64,000 bases of DNA from Thalassotalea euphylliae (lineage in GTDB: Bacteria > Pseudomonadota > Gammaproteobacteria > Enterobacterales > Alteromonadaceae): contig NZ_QUOU01000001.1 of the NCBI RefSeq assembly GCF_003390335.1, forward strand, positions 1,116,001 to 1,180,000, written 5' to 3'. Shown one piece after another: positions 59,363 through 64,000 of this stretch. The notes below the pieces were generated by a model. It made no database searches. It worked only from the letters and a program-made list of their open reading frames with translations, and was not told where the DNA came from. The translations under genes and the position numbers were made by a program. Each line of letters opens with the position of its first letter. Within the stretch, counting starts at the first letter, position 1.

Positions 59363-60043
59363 ATGAAAAATTTAGCGCTTGTGATTATGCTTTCTCTGCT
59401 TACGGGGTGTGCAACGGTTCAGCAATCAAAGGTATTGCCTGATGATCCTGAGTTTGCGCCGATTTTACCAGAGCCAGAAGAAGAAGATGTGGTGCCTACT
59501 GGCTCTCTGTTCAAAGTGAACTATGTCAACAACATTTATTCTGACTCTAAAGCGCATCGCGTTGGTGACATTATTTCGGTGATTTTAAGTGAAAGCACAC
59601 AAGCGCAAAAAAGTGCTAAAACTGAGATCACGAAAGAAAATGAGGCGACACTTGATCCTATCGTTGGCCTTGGCGGCCGCAATGCGACCTTCAAAGGCGA
59701 TTCTATCCAGTTCGGTTTTAATCAAGCAACTGATTATAGCGGTGACTCTAAAGCTGATCAGGGCAACAGCCTGAGCGGTAATATTTCAGTACACGTTCTG
59801 CGCGTATTGCCAAACGGCAACCTAATGATTCGCGGCGAAAAATGGATGACCTTGAACAACGGCGACGAGTACATTCGCTTAACAGGCATTATCCGCCCGC
59901 AAGACATTACCTATGACAACACCATCATGTCTAACAAGGTGGCAAATGCGCGAATTCAATATGCCGGTACTGGCACCTTTGCCGATGTTCAAGAGCAAGG
60001 CTGGATCACACGCTTTTTCAACAGCTCTTGGTGGCCATTATAA
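59363..60043 (+). CDS. flgH: Flagellar L-ring protein FlgH
   Basis: A 226-residue lipoprotein forming the outer-membrane L-ring. Lipobox LLTGC is preceded by MKNLALVIMLS. The FlgH domain is seen in HRVGDIISVILSESTQAQKSAKTEITKEN and NLMIRGEKWMTLNNGDEYIRLTGIIRPQDI. I choose ATG 59363, which starts the signal peptide after GAGG (59351-59354); an upstream in-frame start at 59336 is not needed. Confidence 0.95.
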   Translation: MKNLALVIMLSLLTGCATVQQSKVLPDDPEFAPILPEPEEEDVVPTGSLFKVNYVNNIYSDSKAHRVGDIISVILSESTQAQKSAKTEITKENEATLDPIVGLGGRNATFKGDSIQFGFNQATDYSGDSKADQGNSLSGNISVHVLRVLPNGNLMIRGEKWMTLNNGDEYIRLTGIIRPQDITYDNTIMSNKVANARIQYAGTGTFADVQEQGWITRFFNSSWWPL

Positions 60044-60079
60044 ACTCGCTTTTCCTTGTGTGAGTTTGGAGACGTTAAT

Positions 60080-61186
60080 ATGAATAAATTCATCAAAATT
60101 TGCAGTGTCGTATTAGCAAGCGTATCGCTTCTGTTACCTTCATTTAGTGCACACAGCCAACGCATTAAAGACTTGGCTGATATTCAAGGTGTGCGCTCAA
60201 ATCAATTAGTGGGCTATGGCTTAGTGGTTGGCTTACCCGGTACGGGTGAACAAACACCATTTACCGAGCAAAGCTTTAAAACCATGTTGAGCAATTTCGG
60301 TATTTCAATGCCTGCCAACTTAAAACCTCAGATAAAAAACGTGGCGGCGGTTGCCGTTCACGCTGAATTACCAGCTTTTGCCAAACCGGGTCAGAAAGTT
60401 GACATCACCGTCTCGTCGATTGGCAGTTCGTCAAGTTTACGCGGCGGCACTTTATTGCAAACCATCTTAGTGGGTATTGATGGCAATGCGTATGCGGTTG
60501 CCCAAGGCAGCCTAGTGGTTAGTGGCCTTGGTGCAGAAGGCCTTGATGGCTCAAGTATTGTTATTAATACGCCGACGGTTGGCCGTATTGCCAATGGTGC
60601 AACGGTTGAGCGTGAAGTTAAGTCGGCATTTATGTCGGGCGATCACATTACCTTGAATTTGCGCAGCTCAGACTTTACGACGGCAAAACGCATGGCAGAT
60701 ACCATCAATGACTTTATTGCTGGCACGGCTCGTGCAGTAGATGCCACATCTGTCAAAGTTACAGCGCCGCGTGATGCCTCAGATCGTGTTGGTTTTTTGT
60801 CGGTTATCGAAAACCTTGAGTTTGAACCTGACTCGCCAGCAGCCAAGATCATCGTTAATTCACGCACTGGTACTATTGTGATTGGCTCTGAAGTTAAGTT
60901 GTTAGCCGCAGCGATCACCCACGGCGGTATTACGGTAACGATTAATGAGCAGCAAGAGGTGACTCAGCCTGATGCTTTTGCTGATGGGGACACGGCAATT
61001 ACTGAAAATAGTATTATTGACGTTAACCAAGACGATTCGAGAATGTTCGTTTTTAACCCCGGCGTTACATTGGACACCTTAGTTAGAGCGATCAATGAAA
61101 TTGGTGCTGGTCCTGGCGATGTGATGGCAATTTTAGAGGCACTAGATCAAGCCGGTGCGCTGCGTGGCGAGCTGATCATTATCTAG
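60080..61186 (+). CDS. flgI: Flagellar P-ring protein FlgI
   Basis: A 368-residue periplasmic P-ring subunit with a signal peptide (ICSVVLASVSLLLPSFSAHSQ). The mature start is RIKDLADIQGVRSNQLVGYGLVVGLPGTGEQ, and the C-terminus ends FNPGVTLDTLVRAINEIGAGPGDVMAILEALDQAGALRGELIII. ATG 60080 is chosen, with GGAG at 60068-60071. The chaperone FlgA is encoded at 51843-52535. Confidence 0.96.
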   Translation: MNKFIKICSVVLASVSLLLPSFSAHSQRIKDLADIQGVRSNQLVGYGLVVGLPGTGEQTPFTEQSFKTMLSNFGISMPANLKPQIKNVAAVAVHAELPAFAKPGQKVDITVSSIGSSSSLRGGTLLQTILVGIDGNAYAVAQGSLVVSGLGAEGLDGSSIVINTPTVGRIANGATVEREVKSAFMSGDHITLNLRSSDFTTAKRMADTINDFIAGTARAVDATSVKVTAPRDASDRVGFLSVIENLEFEPDSPAAKIIVNSRTGTIVIGSEVKLLAAAITHGGITVTINEQQEVTQPDAFADGDTAITENSIIDVNQDDSRMFVFNPGVTLDTLVRAINEIGAGPGDVMAILEALDQAGALRGELIII

Positions 61187-61290
61187 TGTTGAACTGATAA
61201 TAATCAGCCTAAGGCCACGCAAAACCAAGTTAAGATTAGGTTGAGCTTTGGTTAAGGCTTGGTTAGCGCCAAATTGAAGTAAGGACTGTT

Positions 61291-62298
61291 GTGGACAACA
61301 AACTCGCACAAGCAAGAAATTTTTTCGACCTTAACGGCTTGAACAATATTCGTCAGCAGTCGAATCAAGCGGATCAAGCATCGAAAAAAGCAGCGCTAAA
61401 AGAAGCGGCTCAGCAGTTCGAATCTATCTTTATGCAAATGCTGCTAAAAAGCATGCGCAGTGCGCAAGAGGTGCTTGAGTCAGACAGCCCGTTTAACTCG
61501 CAATCGACCAAGTTTTATCGCGATATGCAAGACCAACAGATGGCCTTGGATATGGCAAATAAGGGAACTTTGGGCTTAGCTGAGCTTATTGAGCGTCAAT
61601 TAGGCGGCGGCGATGGCACCTTCACTCCACGCTCGGTAATTCGCACCGACAACCAAGTGCCACAAGCTCAAAAAGTGACACCTAATGTTACGCAATTAGC
61701 GGAAAATTTCTTATCAAGTGAAGCGCAAAGCACCGATAAGGTGTCAAATAATCGTCAAACCAACACTGACATCCCGTTAGCTAAAGCGAATGCTACTGAA
61801 AAAACATCATCAGCGCCCGCGCCACAATTTAACCAACCCAAAGACTTTGTTACGGCACTAACGGAACCGGCCAAACAGGTTGAGCGTCAACTCGGTGTAC
61901 CGTTTCAGGTGGTGATTGCCCAAGCCGCTTTGGAAACTGGCTGGGGTCAAAAAATCATTAAAAATAGTGACGGCACAAGCTCTAATAACCTCTTTAACAT
62001 CAAGGCGGATAGCCGATGGACAGGAGCCAAGGCGCAGAAAGATACGCTAGAGTTTGAACAGGGCAGCCTAGTCAAGAAAAACGAGCCTTTCCGCGTGTAT
62101 AACACTATCAGTGACAGTGTTGGTGACTATATCAATTTCCTTTCTTCGGGCACGCGTTATCAAGACGCATTGTCAAAACCTGACAATGTGGAACACTTCC
62201 TGCAAGGTCTACAAAAAGCCGGTTATGCGACGGATCCTAATTACGCAGACAAAATTTTAGGAACGTTAAAGTCGGTTACCAACTTTTTGAACCAATAG
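61291..62298 (+). CDS. flgJ: Flagellar rod assembly protein / muramidase FlgJ
   Basis: A 335-residue bifunctional protein: N-terminal rod-capping domain (KEAAQQFESIFMQMLLKSMRSAQE) and C-terminal glucosaminidase-type domain (KDFVTALTEPAKQVERQLGVPFQVVIAQAALETGWGQK) with catalytic Glu215, used to cut peptidoglycan for rod passage. The two are joined by a Gln/Ser-rich linker (residues about 120-180). The start is GTG with AAGGA (61281-61285) upstream. Confidence 0.95.
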   Translation: MDNKLAQARNFFDLNGLNNIRQQSNQADQASKKAALKEAAQQFESIFMQMLLKSMRSAQEVLESDSPFNSQSTKFYRDMQDQQMALDMANKGTLGLAELIERQLGGGDGTFTPRSVIRTDNQVPQAQKVTPNVTQLAENFLSSEAQSTDKVSNNRQTNTDIPLAKANATEKTSSAPAPQFNQPKDFVTALTEPAKQVERQLGVPFQVVIAQAALETGWGQKIIKNSDGTSSNNLFNIKADSRWTGAKAQKDTLEFEQGSLVKKNEPFRVYNTISDSVGDYINFLSSGTRYQDALSKPDNVEHFLQGLQKAGYATDPNYADKILGTLKSVTNFLNQ

Positions 62299-62343
62299 GC
62301 TGTTATCGAGTGCTTTACCCTCGGTAACCGAGGAGTGTAGAGC

Positions 62344-64000
62344 ATGTCTGTCAACTTGTACCAAACTGGCGTGAGCGGCTTACTATCAGCCCAGCAACAG
62401 TTAGCTACAACCGGTCATAACATCGCTAATGTTAATACTGAAGGCTATAGTCGTCAGCGTGCAGAACAATCGCCAACGCTTGCGATTCAAAATGGTGGTA
62501 ACTATATTGGCACAGGCACTTATGTCTCTGACATTGCGCGTCTGTACGACCAATTCGCTTACCGTGAACAAGTCGTCAACCAATCCAGTCTGGGTGCTGC
62601 GAACGCTAGTAATGCCAGCTTAACTCAGTTAAACGGCCTTTTAGGCTCAGCTGGCGGTGCAATTACCACATCAATTCAGCAGTTTTATCAAGCGATGAAT
62701 TCGATTGCTGATAATCCTTCAGATCCGGCACTGCGCAGTATCGCACTTAATCAAGCGAAAACACTGACGACTAATTTTAATAATTTAAACGACAGTTTTG
62801 ATCGCATCGAAAGTGCGACCAATGGCGAGATTTCAGAAATCGCCAAGCAAATCTCAGAAATATCAACTGAGATTGCCAATATTAACGAACGAGTGCTGCA
62901 CTCAAATTCACCGGGTCAACCCGGTCAACCTAATGATCTATTGGATGAACGTGATCGGCTGATTAATAAGTTAGCAGAGTTTACCAGTGTCAATACGGTG
63001 ACAGATGCGAACGGTGTGATGACCGTGATGATAGGCAGTGGTAATACGCTTGTCGCAGGTACTACCCCGTTGAGCTTACAAGTGATACCAGGAGACCCTG
63101 ACCCGCTGCAAACGCAAGTGGCGATTGCCAGTGCAAACACCACTATTCCACTAAAAGAAGACACACTGGGCGGCGCCTTGGCCGCAAAGATCAAATTTAG
63201 AGATGAAGACTTAGCGAAAGCGCGTAGTGAGATTAACCGCGTTGCCTTGGTACTTTCAGAAACGCTAAACGGCGCTCAGCGACAAGGGTTAGATTTAAAC
63301 CAAGGGCAAGGCGCGAACTTTTTCCGCGATGTTAATGACGCCACTAATCAAACCAGCCGTATTTTACCTTATGCTGGTAATTCAAGTGCGCCTGGGCTGC
63401 AATCAGGTATTGAAATTACCGACGTGACTCAATTACCTGCAAACGACTTTGATTTAGTTTTTGACGGTACTAACTATCAGTTAACGAATCTTGCCGATGG
63501 CACAACGACCAACTTAGGCGCGCCGGGATCGGGTACTTACACTACTGCTTTTGGCTTTAACTTTGTTGAAAATTCAGGTGCACCGGCAGCTGGCGATCGG
63601 TTCACGATTCGCCCGACTGAAAATAGCGCTGCACTAATGCAAGTGGCGCTGACCGACGGCAAAGGCATTGCCGCCAGTAGCGCGGTAAGTATCAAAGCAT
63701 CTGACAACAATGTTAGTGCTGGCGCGGTTAATATTGTTGAAGTGTCAGATCCTGTGGCGGCTCGCGCTGCTGCACCAATGCGAATTGATGTACTAGAGAA
63801 TCCGCCAGGCTCAGGCACCTTTAATTACACCATTACTGATAATACCAACACAACGTCGGCACCAATCGCTTACACGCCACCATCACAACAGGTGCAATTA
63901 CCTCCTCCACCAGCGACCGCTGCGTTTACGATTGAAATAACAGGCACGCCATCAGGCCAGGCACCTAATGGGCCTGAGCAATTTACGATTTCAGATGCCT
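62344..64000 (+). CDS. flgK: Flagellar hook-associated protein FlgK (partial, cut by window end)
   Basis: The first hook-filament junction protein; 552 codons are visible and the frame is still open at the window end. The N-terminal signature is QTGVSGLLSAQQQLATTGHNIANVNTEGYSRQR, then the FlgK-type PNDLLDERDRLINKLAEFTSVNTV is present. After about residue 500 comes a proline-rich stretch (QLPPPPATA) in the variable outer domain. The C-terminal coiled-coil lies outside the window. AGGAG (62331-62335) precedes the ATG and overlaps a small hairpin. Confidence 0.94.
   Translation, partial: MSVNLYQTGVSGLLSAQQQLATTGHNIANVNTEGYSRQRAEQSPTLAIQNGGNYIGTGTYVSDIARLYDQFAYREQVVNQSSLGAANASNASLTQLNGLLGSAGGAITTSIQQFYQAMNSIADNPSDPALRSIALNQAKTLTTNFNNLNDSFDRIESATNGEISEIAKQISEISTEIANINERVLHSNSPGQPGQPNDLLDERDRLINKLAEFTSVNTVTDANGVMTVMIGSGNTLVAGTTPLSLQVIPGDPDPLQTQVAIASANTTIPLKEDTLGGALAAKIKFRDEDLAKARSEINRVALVLSETLNGAQRQGLDLNQGQGANFFRDVNDATNQTSRILPYAGNSSAPGLQSGIEITDVTQLPANDFDLVFDGTNYQLTNLADGTTTNLGAPGSGTYTTAFGFNFVENSGAPAAGDRFTIRPTENSAALMQVALTDGKGIAASSAVSIKASDNNVSAGAVNIVEVSDPVAARAAAPMRIDVLENPPGSGTFNYTITDNTNTTSAPIAYTPPSQQVQLPPPPATAAFTIEITGTPSGQAPNGPEQFTISDA

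Overview
The window reads as chromosomal DNA of a marine gammaproteobacterium of the order Alteromonadales, most likely a Colwelliaceae (Colwellia/Thalassotalea-like) species. This is inferred from the gene order, the moderately low GC, the AT-rich spacers and the recurring ATACCAAT-ended repeats; no rRNA or tRNA gene is present to confirm it. Almost all of it is core genome. I found no CRISPR array, prophage, defence island or secondary-metabolite cluster.

Layout. 1-3.1 kb: the end of a molybdenum-cofactor nucleotidyltransferase followed by a two-subunit molybdenum hydroxylase (IorA/IorB type). 3.3-10.4 kb: a DUF2058 protein, a glutaredoxin-like protein, the MsrP/MsrQ methionine-sulfoxide repair pair, two tandem secreted amidohydrolases (the second without the usual metal ligands), and small proteins (STAS-like, DUF4177, DinB-like). 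10.5-13.1 kb, minus strand: TetR regulator, short-chain dehydrogenase and lactonase-type amidohydrolase. 13.4-15.8 kb: DUF3010 protein and an acyl-CoA dehydrogenase preceded by a FadR-like operator. 15.9-17.5 kb: an IS10-type insertion sequence sitting inside a 266-bp structured repeat. 17.5-25.6 kb: chemoreceptor, TPR lipoprotein, TlpA-like thioredoxin, GMC oxidoreductase and an M49-like lipoprotein peptidase. 25.7-26.4 kb: an intact copy of the 266-bp repeat and rpsT.

26.7-34.3 kb holds the conserved block murJ, ribF-ileS-lspA-fkpB-ispH. 34.3-41.7 kb is a type IV pilus minor-pilin operon (pilV, pilW, pilX, pilY1, pilE and a small exported protein) behind a long hairpin-rich leader, with an oppositely oriented fimT-like gene whose upstream region is a third, expanded copy of the repeat. 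42.1-50.7 kb: nadE, glnB, bamD, rluD, pgeF, clpB (with a heat-shock-type promoter), a DUF4124 protein and pssA. 51.0-64.0 kb is a flagellar locus: flgN, flgM and flgA leftward, and cheV, cheR, flgBCDE, flgFGHIJ and flgK (cut by the window end) rightward.

Regulation readable from sequence: a perfectly spaced sigma-28 promoter for flgMN, a near-consensus sigma-54 promoter for flgFGHIJ and weaker sigma-54-like sites before flgB and flgA, a sigma-32-like promoter before clpB, a sigma-70 promoter and UUG start for rpsT, and a FadR-type site before the acyl-CoA dehydrogenase. The most unusual material is non-coding: the 266-325-bp repeat family with two nested stem-loops, its disruption by an IS10-like element with a 9-bp target duplication, its position as the immediate upstream region of fimT, and the pilV leader with competing hairpins.
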